Source of the DNA: JAWPMT01 sp964653795
Lineage (GTDB): Bacteria > Bacteroidota > Bacteroidia > Cytophagales > Cyclobacteriaceae
Direction of reading: 5' to 3'
Assembly: GCA_964653795.1 (NCBI GenBank)
Contig: CAZZHO010000028.1
Span: 1 to 32,877, forward strand
Length of the DNA stretch: 32,877 nucleotides
Shown: positions 7,567-16,200 of the stretch, one piece after another
Numbering within the stretch: the first letter of the stretch is position 1
How the letters are laid out: each line of letters starts with the position of its first letter
Made by a program: the position numbers and the translations under genes
Notes under the pieces: model-generated
Database searches by the model: none
Told to the model about the DNA's origin: nothing
What the model saw: the letters and a program-made list of their open reading frames with translations, nothing else

Positions 7567-8582
7567 GCTTCTATCTCTTTAGGTAACAAAAGCGGGATTT
7601 TTATCATGGTGTACCCATCACTTTCTTCAATGGAGATTTCCCCATCACTATAATATGCGTAGGCTCTTTTAAAATCCTTCATATAGAGCTTCTCTGCAGA
7701 GAGTTTGGGTTTTCTTTCACTTTCAATGATCAATACATCTCCTAAAGTAGAAATCTCGATTGACATAGGCTGAACTGTAGAGTGAATAGATGATTTTACC
7801 ATCCATTCAACTACCTGAAGAATAACTCCCGGTACGCACATGCCTTCATTCACACTGGCTTTAAAGTCAATTTCTCTGCCTTGATACCAGAAAAGATTGA
7901 TCAGGTGCTCGGTGGTATCAAGCTCTGTATTCAATTCGACTAACTCCGCACTCTTGCTTCCAAGGATATAGCGATATACTACCGATAACTCGTCTATCAA
8001 TTCATCCGCTGCATCCTGCTTTTCATCTACTAGTGCTATGAGTGATTCAAGCGATTCAAGTAGCAGAGACGGATTCATTTCCCTTTTGAAATTTCTGAAT
8101 TCAAATTCTAATCCCTCTTTCAATACTTCTTCTTCTTCCAACTTCATTTTATTTTCCTTGTACAGAAAGAGGTGGCTGAGGTGTAGTGTCAAATACAGAA
8201 TGGTTGTGAAGCCATAGATCGAAAAGAATGTGGTGTACTCTCCACTACTTGGCTCATAGCCCAAGAAGTTGACGAAGTAATAGTCCAATCCTAATCGAAC
8301 TATCAAAAACATTGTTAACATAGCCGCTATAGTCTGAAGGCAGATTTGCCAAAAGAAGGGAAGATTTCCTGCTTTCTTCACCACTAGGAGGGTTAGTAGC
8401 CGTGTTGCTTCCAATACGACATAAACCAGGACAATACATAGATAGAGCTCCTGGTTGGCGAAAAGATCATCAATCAGGCCAATGGAATTGTTGAGCAAAA
8501 GGATTAGCAGGTAAATCGCGATCCCTATAAACAGGGGCCCAATCAAACGGAAAAAGATATTATGTATAAATAGTCTTGTCAC
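7563..8582 (-). CDS. LytS-type kinase-like membrane protein without phospho-acceptor His (putative pseudokinase)
   Basis: This 339-residue protein has four hydrophobic N-terminal helices (about residues 11-31, 46-68, 78-97, 118-140) and a charged linker. The following cytoplasmic region aligns with LytS/HisKA-7TM kinases. Where active members have NPHFLFN, this one reads MNPSLLLES, so Ser172 replaces the phospho-acceptor His and Glu176 replaces Asn. The ATP-binding N-box, normally ENAxxH, reads VEWMVKSSIHS and lacks the essential Asn. The seen substitutions predict no kinase activity; a role as a partner or inhibitor of the intact kinase is inference. It starts with GTG overlapping the upstream kinase stop (GTGA), and its stop overlaps the regulator start, so all three are coupled. 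Confidence 0.85.
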   Translation of the reverse strand: MTRLFIHNIFFRLIGPLFIGIAIYLLILLLNNSIGLIDDLFANQELYLCIVLVYVVLEATRLLTLLVVKKAGNLPFFWQICLQTIAAMLTMFLIVRLGLDYYFVNFLGYEPSSGEYTTFFSIYGFTTILYLTLHLSHLFLYKENKMKLEEEEVLKEGLEFEFRNFKREMNPSLLLESLESLIALVDEKQDAADELIDELSVVYRYILGSKSAELVELNTELDTTEHLINLFWYQGREIDFKASVNEGMCVPGVILQVVEWMVKSSIHSTVQPMSIEISTLGDVLIIESERKPKLSAEKLYMKDFKRAYAYYSDGEISIEESDGYTMIKIPLLLPKEIEA

Positions 8583-9577
8583 GCCGCTACTATAGGTAAG
8601 TGAATTTGAAATTCGTCCTGCTCATCAATGACCTTAATAGATTTCTGATGTAGGAGATTATACCGCTTTTTGATGTTCTCTAAACCAATCTTAAACGATG
8701 GAGTTCTTGCTGGTTTTGTCGTCTTATTGTTTTTCACAATCAACCAGGCATCCTTTCTGACCACTTCAATCTCCAATTTTTGTTGTTTAGAGATGGTATT
8801 GTGTTTCACTGCATTTTCAATCAGCAGTTGTATGGTCATCGGAGGCACTTTGCTCTTTAATAGGGAATCACTCAAGTCAATTTTTACTTCTACCTGATCC
8901 TCAAACCTTACGGCTAGCAGAAATTGATAGGCCTTAACAAACTCTAATTCTTTGGAGAGTGGTATTGTGCTTTGCTCCTTAGTGTTAATCGTATACTGAT
9001 ACGTTTTGGCTAATTGACGAATAAACCGCTCAGCGGAACCTTGATCTCGATATAGTAGAGCAGAAATGGTATTGAGACAGTTGAAAAGGAAGTGTGGTGA
9101 AAGTTGGCTCCTCAAAGCGTCCAGCTGGAGTTGAAGCTGTTGTCTTTGGTTTTCGACGTACTGAATTTGGGTCTGGGAAAATTGGTAGAATGAATAGACG
9201 GCAAAATAGATGACGTTGAAAATGATGGCGCTTACAAACGCTAAGATTCCGACTTTGTATAGTGTCGACTGCTCCAACTTGACCACAATGGGCAATAAGA
9301 AAATAAAGGCGCCTATTAAGATCAGTAACGTTGCTATTACACCTAAGAGCAAACGGAGGCTGGTGTTCTGTTTCCACCGAACCAGCTTATTCAGTTGGCT
9401 TGTGACCAGGTAGTTGACTAAGCTGGCTGTGCCTCCGGCAACTAAAAACCAGAGCGTCAACCCCTCAATATCTTGCAATTCCACCTCTCCTACAGACAGG
9501 TAGGTAAGGAGAAGCCAGCCGAAGCCTATTCCCCCCAGTGCCGAGAAGATTAGATTACGTAGATGATGGAAGCTCAT
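8579..9577 (-). CDS. LytS-type sensor histidine kinase
   Basis: This inner-membrane histidine kinase has 332 residues. Four hydrophobic helices lie at about residues 10-28, 40-58, 76-98 and 108-132. A coiled-coil linker rich in Gln and Leu follows (about 136-156). His162 in QLSPHFLFNCLNT is the phospho-acceptor, and LLIENAVKHN (about 248-257) is the N-box of the ATPase domain. A GLENIKKRY segment near the C-terminus matches the usual GxGLxNxxxRL glycine box. No extracellular sensor domain is apparent, so the signal is probably sensed in or near the membrane. It overlaps the pseudokinase-like gene by 4 bp and would phosphorylate the LytTR regulator. Only 51 bp separate it from the SDHY-repeat gene upstream. 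Confidence 0.93.
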   Translation of the reverse strand: MSFHHLRNLIFSALGGIGFGWLLLTYLSVGEVELQDIEGLTLWFLVAGGTASLVNYLVTSQLNKLVRWKQNTSLRLLLGVIATLLILIGAFIFLLPIVVKLEQSTLYKVGILAFVSAIIFNVIYFAVYSFYQFSQTQIQYVENQRQQLQLQLDALRSQLSPHFLFNCLNTISALLYRDQGSAERFIRQLAKTYQYTINTKEQSTIPLSKELEFVKAYQFLLAVRFEDQVEVKIDLSDSLLKSKVPPMTIQLLIENAVKHNTISKQQKLEIEVVRKDAWLIVKNNKTTKPARTPSFKIGLENIKKRYNLLHQKSIKVIDEQDEFQIHLPIVAA

Positions 9578-9628
9578 GCAGTCTTTCTGCTTTCAGTAAA
9601 AATCAGCAGAAAATCTTCAGGGAAAAAA

Positions 9629-11113
9629 TCAATCCAATGCTTTCATTGCTCTGCCGTAGTAGGTATCAGAGCCGATATCCCTGGCCACTTCTCTGTAGAC
9701 TGCTCTTAAATCTGAGTCCTGACTGTCATTGATGAATGAAGCTAAAGATATTAGGGCTTCAGACAGGTAGTGGTCTGAGTCAATATCAGTGCATATTTCC
9801 AATAGTGCCATGACCAAATCTTTGTCCATATCTGCATGATCAGCCGCCTGACGTATGATTTGAGAACTATAATGGTCCGAGCTCACTCCTTCTGCTGCAT
9901 CTATGTAAGCTCTAAGACTTTCTATTCCCAGGTTTTGATTTGAAATGATTTCTGAAAGCAGGATGTGGGCATAATGATCTGATGAAATATCCTCATCGAT
10001 GTTTATCAACATTTTCACCAGGACGTCCTCTTCCATGTCTTCTTCCAGTATTTCTTTGAATAGTTCAGTCTTATAGTGGTCACTGCCTATTTCTCCAGCA
10101 GCATCCACTATTTCCCAATAGCTATTACTAGAAATATTGTCGTGTCTGAGAGCATCTCGAAACAACTGACTTTGATAATGGTCCGATCCAATAGATCTCG
10201 CCGCTTTTATGACTATGCTGATGAGATCGTCATTCAATTCTCGCTCATCCAGTGTTTCTCTTAATATTTCAGTCAGGTAGTGATCAGAATCCACATCTCT
10301 AGCTGATTCCAGCACCGCTTCAAGCAAGTCATCACTGAGATCATCATTTCTGAGTGCTTTTTTCAGAACTTCCGCTCTGTAGTGATCAGAGTCTATTTCT
10401 TCAGAGGCTTCTATGTATGCCTTGAGAGTTGTCTCACTATTCAATAGCTGACGCTCATTATTTTTCAGAAGTTCAGATATATAGTAGTCCGATCCTATTT
10501 CGTCGGACCCTTCAATAATTACTTTAGCTAAATCCTCATCTGAGAGCTCTTGTTTATCAAGCATGATATTTAGATAATGATGTTTGAGGTAGTCACCTTC
10601 CAGTTCGTTTACCTCATCCAACACACCATCTACGCCTCCTTTTCTATAGAATCTATCGACCCTGGATTCAGCGCCAATAGTGGTGGAGCGTACTATGTCT
10701 GGTAACACTCCTGCCAGCCACTCTCTTCCTTCTGGCTCAAATGGAACTCTTGAACGTCCAACAAAATATTCCTTTACCAGCTCATTTCCATTGTCTGATT
10801 CAATAATCACTTTTCGACGGGTACCAAATGCTGATCGACTTATTTCGAAATATCCTCCTCTGGAGACTTTTATGATGTCTTCGTCATTGTCTGACAATTC
10901 AAATTCTCCTTCAAACTGGATCTTGTATTCCTTTTGCCAGTCTTTGTAGTTGATGGTTGTTTTCCTACCGTTGACTTCCTTCTTGGTAGAACTTGTGGAT
11001 ACTCTGAGTTGAGCTTCAGAAGTATTTGGGATAAGAATGATAAGGATGGCCGCCAGTACTCCGGCGACTATCACTAATATTTGTTTTTGACCTTTGGGTT
11101 GACCTGATTTCAT
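9629..11113 (-). CDS. Membrane-anchored SDHY-repeat solenoid protein, unknown function
   Basis: This 494-residue protein has a short basic cytoplasmic N-terminus, one hydrophobic helix (about residues 11-29), and a likely periplasmic remainder. Residues 36-150 form a beta-rich segment of unknown fold. From residue 207 the motif (G/D/S)SDHY recurs at 207, 241, 275, 309, 343, 377, 411 and 445, every 34 residues exactly, and once more at 481. Each unit has two amphipathic helices, suggesting an alpha-solenoid like TPR or HEAT although the signature is different. I recall similar S-D-Y repeats in some BlaR1/M56-associated proteins, but there is no peptidase motif here. It is the first gene of a same-strand cluster with the LytS/LytTR genes, 51 bp upstream of the kinase, so a signalling or scaffold role is plausible. 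Confidence 0.75.
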   Translation of the reverse strand: MKSGQPKGQKQILVIVAGVLAAILIILIPNTSEAQLRVSTSSTKKEVNGRKTTINYKDWQKEYKIQFEGEFELSDNDEDIIKVSRGGYFEISRSAFGTRRKVIIESDNGNELVKEYFVGRSRVPFEPEGREWLAGVLPDIVRSTTIGAESRVDRFYRKGGVDGVLDEVNELEGDYLKHHYLNIMLDKQELSDEDLAKVIIEGSDEIGSDYYISELLKNNERQLLNSETTLKAYIEASEEIDSDHYRAEVLKKALRNDDLSDDLLEAVLESARDVDSDHYLTEILRETLDERELNDDLISIVIKAARSIGSDHYQSQLFRDALRHDNISSNSYWEIVDAAGEIGSDHYKTELFKEILEEDMEEDVLVKMLINIDEDISSDHYAHILLSEIISNQNLGIESLRAYIDAAEGVSSDHYSSQIIRQAADHADMDKDLVMALLEICTDIDSDHYLSEALISLASFINDSQDSDLRAVYREVARDIGSDTYYGRAMKALD

Positions 11114-11221
11114 CGTTGTGACCTTTTAATGACGTTACAAACATGAGATTGATACCTCAAGGAAAAAATCACATTGTACTCAATTGTAGGTTTTATGTCA
11201 CCAACCGTAGCGGAAGTGTTG

Positions 11222-11638
11222 CTAACTATAAATCGTGACCACAATGCCTCTTGAGCCACCACGATCTCTATGTTCACATAGATAAACTCCCTGCCAAGTT
11301 CCTAAATTGAGAGATGACCGTGATATAGGGATACTCACGGATGAACCCAAAATGGACGCTTTTAAGTGCGCCGGCATATCGTCAGGTCCTTCGTAGTTAT
11401 GCAGATAATATGGTTCGTCTTCCTTTGCCAATCTATTGAAGTAGGATTCGAAATCGGCTCTGACCGTAGGATCAGCATTTTCATTGATAGTGAGGCTGGC
11501 GGAAGTATGTTTTATGAAGACGTGACAAAGGCCTTCACTTATATTTGATGCTTTTACTATTTGATCCACGACATGGGTGATCAAATGAAATCCGCGACTT
11601 GCGGGTTGCAATTGTATTTCTCTTTGGAAAATGGCCAT
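11222..11638 (-). CDS. YjbQ/UPF0047 family protein
   Basis: This cytoplasmic protein of 138 residues covers the whole YjbQ (UPF0047) fold, a family with reported weak thiamine-phosphate synthase activity but no settled function. Family marks are FIKHTSASLTINENADP (His44; residues 42-57), the glycine-rich middle segment ending in LKASILGSS, and the C-terminal GVYLCEHRDRGGSRG. The longest frame begins at a TTG (11644), but the ATG at 11638 gives the usual N-terminus MAIFQREIQL and is preferred. That ATG overlaps the start of the divergent glycosyltransferase within the palindrome ATGGCCAT, so the two genes leave no intergenic promoter space and any promoters must lie inside each other's coding sequence. 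Confidence 0.9.
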   Translation of the reverse strand: MAIFQREIQLQPASRGFHLITHVVDQIVKASNISEGLCHVFIKHTSASLTINENADPTVRADFESYFNRLAKEDEPYYLHNYEGPDDMPAHLKASILGSSVSIPISRSSLNLGTWQGVYLCEHRDRGGSRGIVVTIYS

Positions 11639-13277
11639 ACCCAAATTTCTTAGGTTTTCTCAATTGAGAGATGAAAAAGACAGCACTTTTCTGATTGCTT
11701 TTTCATTAGGTCTGCTCGCCCTTAATCTTTGGCAGGGATACTTCACGGAAATCCACAATGATGAAAGCTACTATTGGCTTTATACCAAAAAGCTTCAATG
11801 GGGATATTATGATCATCCCCCTATGGTCGCCCTTTTCGAATGGCTAGGGCAAAAATTGGTCCCGGGAAACCTATCTATCCGGCTTATCCAGATCTTGTTT
11901 TTCCCTATGGTTACTGCCATGTTCTTTGTGATCGGAAAAAGTCGGCAGTTCTTATTAATGGCCATCTTACTGTTTTTGGCAAGTCCATTTCTGAATTACC
12001 TCACTTTTATGGTCTTCCCGGATGGGCCATTGCTTATTTTTTTTCTGGTATTCCTGATTTTTCTTGAAAAGCAACTTCGGAATCCGTCCAATGTCCATGT
12101 CCTGGGATTAGGAATGGCACTGTCCATGATGCTGTACTCGAAATACCACGCGATTTTGATTTTGCCCTTTTTGGTGCTGGGCAATTTCCAGCTTTTGAGA
12201 AGAAAGTGGCTTTATCAAGTGGCGCTGCTGGCATTTTTCCTCTTCCTTCCGCACTTGATATGGCAGTATCAAAATGACTTTGCTTCCTTCCAATTTCACC
12301 TTTCAGGCAGGGCGAAGCCTATTTCTTTGAAATATATGCCAGACTATTTTGGTCAGCAATTAGGGGCAGTAGGGCCCATTCTTATCCTGGCCTTTTTTAA
12401 TAAGGCTCGAGATGAGTTCGATAAGCACATGAAGGTTCTTGTTATATCGATTTTGGGATTCTTTTGCTTCATATCATTAAGGGGATTTGTTCATATTCAA
12501 TGGACCTCCCTTGCCTATTTTCCAGCGCTTTTTTTATCAGCCAAGTTTCTGGAGGGATCCAGATACAAGAGGAGGTTTTACTTCCTGCTTATTCCATTCA
12601 TTTTGTTGAGTTTTTTACTTCGGTTTCAGCTGGTATTCCCAATATTTCCAGGTGAAAAATTAGGCGCCAATTTTGTTAAAGGTCAGGATGCCTGGGCTGA
12701 TCGAGTATCCGATTTGACGAATGGGGCTACCTATGTCTATGAGTACGACCTCAAAGAGCCATCTACCTACGCATTTTACAGTGGTCTCCCAGCCATTTCC
12801 TTTTATCCTTCAGCGCGTAAAAGTTCTCAATATGCAATGTGGTCTATGGAGGATACTATTCAATACAAACCCGCGATTATTGGAAAGAAGAAGGCATTCG
12901 AGGGTTCAAAGCTTTTAGAAGCTGGACAAAGGAAATTGCATTATATAAAGGTGGATACCTTCATCTCCTATCAAAACATCAAATGTGAATGGCTCGAGCA
13001 GAAAGGAAAAGACCAGGTTGAGGTTAAGGTTTTCAATCACCGTATTTCAGCCCTGCAACTGTCTTTGGATCAACCACTGTTTTTTTTAAAGGAAGAGAAA
13101 GGAGAAAGAATAGAATTGAAAATGGTTTCTGAATGGATGGATGTTGGGGCTAAACAGACAGAAGTCTTTTCTTTCATGCCAAAAGAGAAAGTCAGGCCAG
13201 GACATTATGTTATTTGTATCGATGACGGTCTCTTATCACCCTCTGTCAACAGTGATGAGTTTTTAGTGGAATATTAG
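11631..13277 (+). CDS. ArnT-like/GT39-family integral membrane glycosyltransferase
   Basis: This integral membrane protein of 548 residues belongs to the GT-C superfamily (PMT/ArnT-like), which transfers sugars from polyprenyl-phosphate donors on the periplasmic side. The first large loop holds the signature acidic motif HNDESYYWLYTKKLQWGYYDHPPM (residues about 42-65; split as DESYYW and YDHPPMV), including the catalytic-type Asp/Glu pair. About nine to eleven hydrophobic helices follow to residue about 345. The remaining 200 residues form a soluble, probably periplasmic domain. The acceptor is unknown, and no lipid A or O-antigen cluster surrounds it. The ATG at 11631 is the only nearby ATG. 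The gene ends with a 4-bp overlap on the convergent lipoprotein gene. Confidence 0.85.
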   Translation: MAIPKFLRFSQLRDEKDSTFLIAFSLGLLALNLWQGYFTEIHNDESYYWLYTKKLQWGYYDHPPMVALFEWLGQKLVPGNLSIRLIQILFFPMVTAMFFVIGKSRQFLLMAILLFLASPFLNYLTFMVFPDGPLLIFFLVFLIFLEKQLRNPSNVHVLGLGMALSMMLYSKYHAILILPFLVLGNFQLLRRKWLYQVALLAFFLFLPHLIWQYQNDFASFQFHLSGRAKPISLKYMPDYFGQQLGAVGPILILAFFNKARDEFDKHMKVLVISILGFFCFISLRGFVHIQWTSLAYFPALFLSAKFLEGSRYKRRFYFLLIPFILLSFLLRFQLVFPIFPGEKLGANFVKGQDAWADRVSDLTNGATYVYEYDLKEPSTYAFYSGLPAISFYPSARKSSQYAMWSMEDTIQYKPAIIGKKKAFEGSKLLEAGQRKLHYIKVDTFISYQNIKCEWLEQKGKDQVEVKVFNHRISALQLSLDQPLFFLKEEKGERIELKMVSEWMDVGAKQTEVFSFMPKEKVRPGHYVICIDDGLLSPSVNSDEFLVEY

Positions 13278-14653
13278 TTTTCGATTCTTTCGAAAGCTCC
13301 AATATCGGGCAGATCATCTCGCATGATGCCATTGATATCAATTTCTAAAACCGATCCCGTTGCCGCATCCTTCGCGTTAGAAAGGGTATCTAGAGAGTAA
13401 TCGAATGCAAACGGATCATTGAAGCCAGGAAAATTGAAATCCGTGGATGTCAGGTTCCCAGGTATCTCTTCAACACTTTTGATGATGTTCTGGAAGATGT
13501 TCGTATCCAAGGATGCACCACCTTCATTCCGAATAAAAAACTCCTCTTGTTCGGAGCCCCATATGATGGAGTTGGTCAATGTCAAATCTAAATTCTCCAC
13601 CAAGCTCGGGTCCCCGGAAAAGTTGTCAACTGCTACAAAAGAAGGCTCATCACGGACAAAGAAATTGGGTTGATTGGAGAATGTGCAGTGATCAATACTG
13701 TAGGAGCCTCCAACGAAACCTGAAAAAAGAAAGGAACTGCAATTGTAAATCAAGGAGTTGGTCATGCTGATATTGGAAGTAAAAGCCTGCACTCCAGAGC
13801 CGGACATATGGCGAATGGTGGTATTTTCAATGGAGATCTCTACCCTTGCTTCCTCGCTATTGGTGCCAAAGGTGAAAATGCCATTGACCGCATTCTCAAT
13901 AGTCGCGAACTGAATTTCATTTCCGCTACTTCCAGGAAAAAATCGAATACCTCCCCATTGACCGGGTGCTTCTACAAATGCATCATCAAAACGAGTGTTT
14001 CGAAATACCACATTCAGTGTTCCAGTATCGCCTCTTACCAATAGCTGGCCTTTGACGTCAATTACGGCTCCGTTATCTATGTAAACCTTTGTTCCAGCTT
14101 CCAATGTAAGCGTACATAGACTGTCAATTAATATAGGCTCAGTAATCACGTAAGGCTTTCCCATGCTCCAGGTCTCATCGCAAATGATCTCATTACCAAG
14201 AAAATTGGCATCCTGCCCATAGGCGACCAGTTTCACATCAGCTTGATTTCCATTCCACCGGAAGACCACAGAATCTTTTACTAAGAATGGCATGGATTCA
14301 TCCTGCTCGTCGATAAACGCACTTATCAGTACCAAAATGCTGTCTTCTCCATTAAGTACTTCGTTTTCAATGCTCTTACCTTCCTTCCCATTCACAATAA
14401 GCGAATAGCTGGATTGATCCCCAGTCCCTACTGAGATACTTGAAATTTCGATGTTCTCCTTTGATTGATTGAATGCTCTGAACCTGCGCGTGATACTATT
14501 GCGTCCGGTTATAAGTGTATCGAATAATACGGTATCTGTGCTAAAGAAAAGCTGTACGTTGCCATTGGTGCTGACGTTATCGTCCAGGTTAGCGCAGCCC
14601 AATAATCCTAACCATAATCCGAAAATGAAATTTTGAGCTTTTAGGAGCCTCAT
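13274..14653 (-). CDS. Lipoprotein with beta-helix-like C-terminal region
   Basis: The 459-residue product starts with a lipoprotein signal: basic MRLLK, a hydrophobic stretch and the lipobox LLGC with acylated Cys20. Residues about 35-150 look like an immunoglobulin-like beta domain. From about 180 to 430 runs a series of short repetitive beta-strand segments rich in Asn and Ser (for example TTIRHMSGSGVQAFTSN, NSLIYNCSS, DHCTFSNQ), the pattern of a right-handed parallel beta-helix. The C-terminal DDLPDIGAFERIE resembles the D(I/V)GAxE ending common in such proteins. No catalytic pectin-lyase residues are obvious, so the role (adhesion, glycan binding) is unknown. It lies 27 bp downstream of prfA and is probably cotranscribed with it. 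Confidence 0.75.
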   Translation of the reverse strand: MRLLKAQNFIFGLWLGLLGCANLDDNVSTNGNVQLFFSTDTVLFDTLITGRNSITRRFRAFNQSKENIEISSISVGTGDQSSYSLIVNGKEGKSIENEVLNGEDSILVLISAFIDEQDESMPFLVKDSVVFRWNGNQADVKLVAYGQDANFLGNEIICDETWSMGKPYVITEPILIDSLCTLTLEAGTKVYIDNGAVIDVKGQLLVRGDTGTLNVVFRNTRFDDAFVEAPGQWGGIRFFPGSSGNEIQFATIENAVNGIFTFGTNSEEARVEISIENTTIRHMSGSGVQAFTSNISMTNSLIYNCSSFLFSGFVGGSYSIDHCTFSNQPNFFVRDEPSFVAVDNFSGDPSLVENLDLTLTNSIIWGSEQEEFFIRNEGGASLDTNIFQNIIKSVEEIPGNLTSTDFNFPGFNDPFAFDYSLDTLSNAKDAATGSVLEIDINGIMRDDLPDIGAFERIEN

Positions 14654-14680
14654 GCAAAGTCAACGTAGAAGTTGAGGAGG

Positions 14681-15748
14681 TTATTCATCTACGTTCATTT
14701 TTTCTGCATATTCTGCAATTCGCAGTTGCTCAACAAAGTCCTGAAGCTGTCCATTCATCACATTGGGCAGGTTATAAACCGTATATCCTATTCTGTGGTC
14801 GGTCACCCTGCCCTGAGGATAGTTGTAGGTTCTGATTTTATCTGATCTATCACCACTTCCTACCATCGATTTTCGAGCTGAACTGATTTCATCATTATGC
14901 TTCTTGAGTTCCATCTCATAGATCCTTGATCGTAGTACTTTCAGGGCTTTATCGTAGTTGGCATGCTGAGATCGACCATCCTGGCACTCTACGACTATTC
15001 CAGTCGGTTTATGTGTCAATCGCACTGCAGATTCAGTCTTGTTAATATGCTGACCACCAGCACCAGATGCTCTGAATGTGTCTTTGCGAATGTCTCCCAT
15101 ATTGAGTTCTATGTCGACTTCCTCCGCTTCCGGTAGTACGGCCACAGTTGCGGCAGATGTATGGATTCTTCCCTGACTCTCTGTGGCGGGTACTCTTTGT
15201 ACCCTGTGTGCTCCGGATTCGTATTTCAGTTTTGCATAGACATCTTCTCCTTCCACAGAGACAATAATTTCTTTAAATCCTCCGGCAGTTCCTTCATTTA
15301 AGTTGATAACGGAGAAATTCCACTTCTCAGTTTCCGCAAAAAGCTTGTACATACGGAATAAGTCACCAGCGAAGATGGCGGCCTCATCCCCTCCTGTTCC
15401 AGCTCTTATTTCCAGGATGCTATTTTTACTGTCATTTGGGTCCTTAGGGATGAGTAAAAACTTGAGCCTTTCTTCCATCTCCGCCACGGCCGGTTCCAGC
15501 TCTTCGATTTCACCTTTGGCCATTTCCCGGAAATCAGGATCTTTTTCTTCCTGAAGTACTTCCTTCGCTCCCTTGAGATTCTCAACGGCTAAAGCGTATT
15601 TATCATACTCTTTGACAATCTTCTCCAAGTCGCGGTACTCCTTATTGAGTTTCGTGTACTTGGCCATATCCGACATGGCGTCAGGCTGCACTATTAGTTG
15701 ACCAACCTCTTCAAACCGGTGTTTCAACGCCTCTAACTTGTCGATCAT
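14681..15748 (-). CDS. prfA: Peptide chain release factor 1
   Basis: Release factor 1 recognises UAA and UAG in the ribosomal A site and triggers peptidyl-tRNA hydrolysis. The 355-residue length is typical. The codon-recognition tripeptide is PAT (187-189, in RVPATESQGR), which marks RF1 rather than RF2. The catalytic GGQ is at 231-233 (GAGGQHINKTES). The frame can extend to a TTG at 15769, but the ATG at 15748 gives the standard MIDKLEALKHRFEE start and lies 18 bp below a perfect -7 element. The usual neighbour prmC is not adjacent. An 8-bp inverted repeat (14662-14669 with 14688-14695) spans its stop codon. Confidence 0.97.
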   Translation of the reverse strand: MIDKLEALKHRFEEVGQLIVQPDAMSDMAKYTKLNKEYRDLEKIVKEYDKYALAVENLKGAKEVLQEEKDPDFREMAKGEIEELEPAVAEMEERLKFLLIPKDPNDSKNSILEIRAGTGGDEAAIFAGDLFRMYKLFAETEKWNFSVINLNEGTAGGFKEIIVSVEGEDVYAKLKYESGAHRVQRVPATESQGRIHTSAATVAVLPEAEEVDIELNMGDIRKDTFRASGAGGQHINKTESAVRLTHKPTGIVVECQDGRSQHANYDKALKVLRSRIYEMELKKHNDEISSARKSMVGSGDRSDKIRTYNYPQGRVTDHRIGYTVYNLPNVMNGQLQDFVEQLRIAEYAEKMNVDE

Positions 15749-15766
15749 TCCCTTTAATTTTAAACA

Positions 15767-15774
15767 CAAAAATA
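15767..15774 (-). promoter_or_regulatory. -7 promoter element (TATTTTTG on minus strand) for prfA
   Basis: This is an exact TAnnTTTG match ending 18 bp upstream of the prfA ATG at 15748, so the leader would be about a dozen nt. The -33 region would fall inside the start of the divergent lipoprotein gene and shows no clear TTG. Confidence 0.5.
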
Positions 15775-15783
15775 ACCAACACC

Positions 15784-16200
15784 TTGTACTGTAGATTGCT
15801 CCTTTTTTCGCTCTCTTTTTATATCCTCAGTTGTTCCGATAGACCTGTTGATGGAAAAGCAGTACAAAGGGAAATGGAGTCACGAGAAATAAAGCGAGTC
15901 TCTGATGCAGATATTATCAATAAAGGCACAGAATTAGCCATTGCATTCTTAGAAGCACAACCCAATTCTTCTTTAGAAAACTACCGCATTGATACGCTTT
16001 TGATGGAGGATTTAGACTCAACAAAACAGCTCTTGATCGAAGCTTATCAATATCAACTGGAAGCAGGAGAAGGACTTACTGATTTCCAGGAAAAGGTAGG
16101 AGCATCAGTATTTGTCTACCATCCTATCGTAGAAAATGATTCTGCTATTTCTCTCATAACCCTTGAAATCCCGGTCAGTAGCATAGTAAAATCACTGTAG
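15784..16200 (+). CDS. Small lipoprotein (138 aa), unknown function
   Basis: The frame opens with TTG at 15784; no in-frame ATG exists near the signal sequence. The product starts MYCRLLLFSLSFYILSC, a lipoprotein signal with lipobox ILSC (Cys17). The mature part is an acidic, mostly helical domain of about 120 residues with no motif I recognise. It diverges from prfA with only 35 bp between starts. Its last 9 bp overlap the convergent tag gene. The non-ATG start makes the N-terminus less certain, although the signal peptide directly after it supports the choice. Confidence 0.6.
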   Translation: MYCRLLLFSLSFYILSCSDRPVDGKAVQREMESREIKRVSDADIINKGTELAIAFLEAQPNSSLENYRIDTLLMEDLDSTKQLLIEAYQYQLEAGEGLTDFQEKVGASVFVYHPIVENDSAISLITLEIPVSSIVKSL

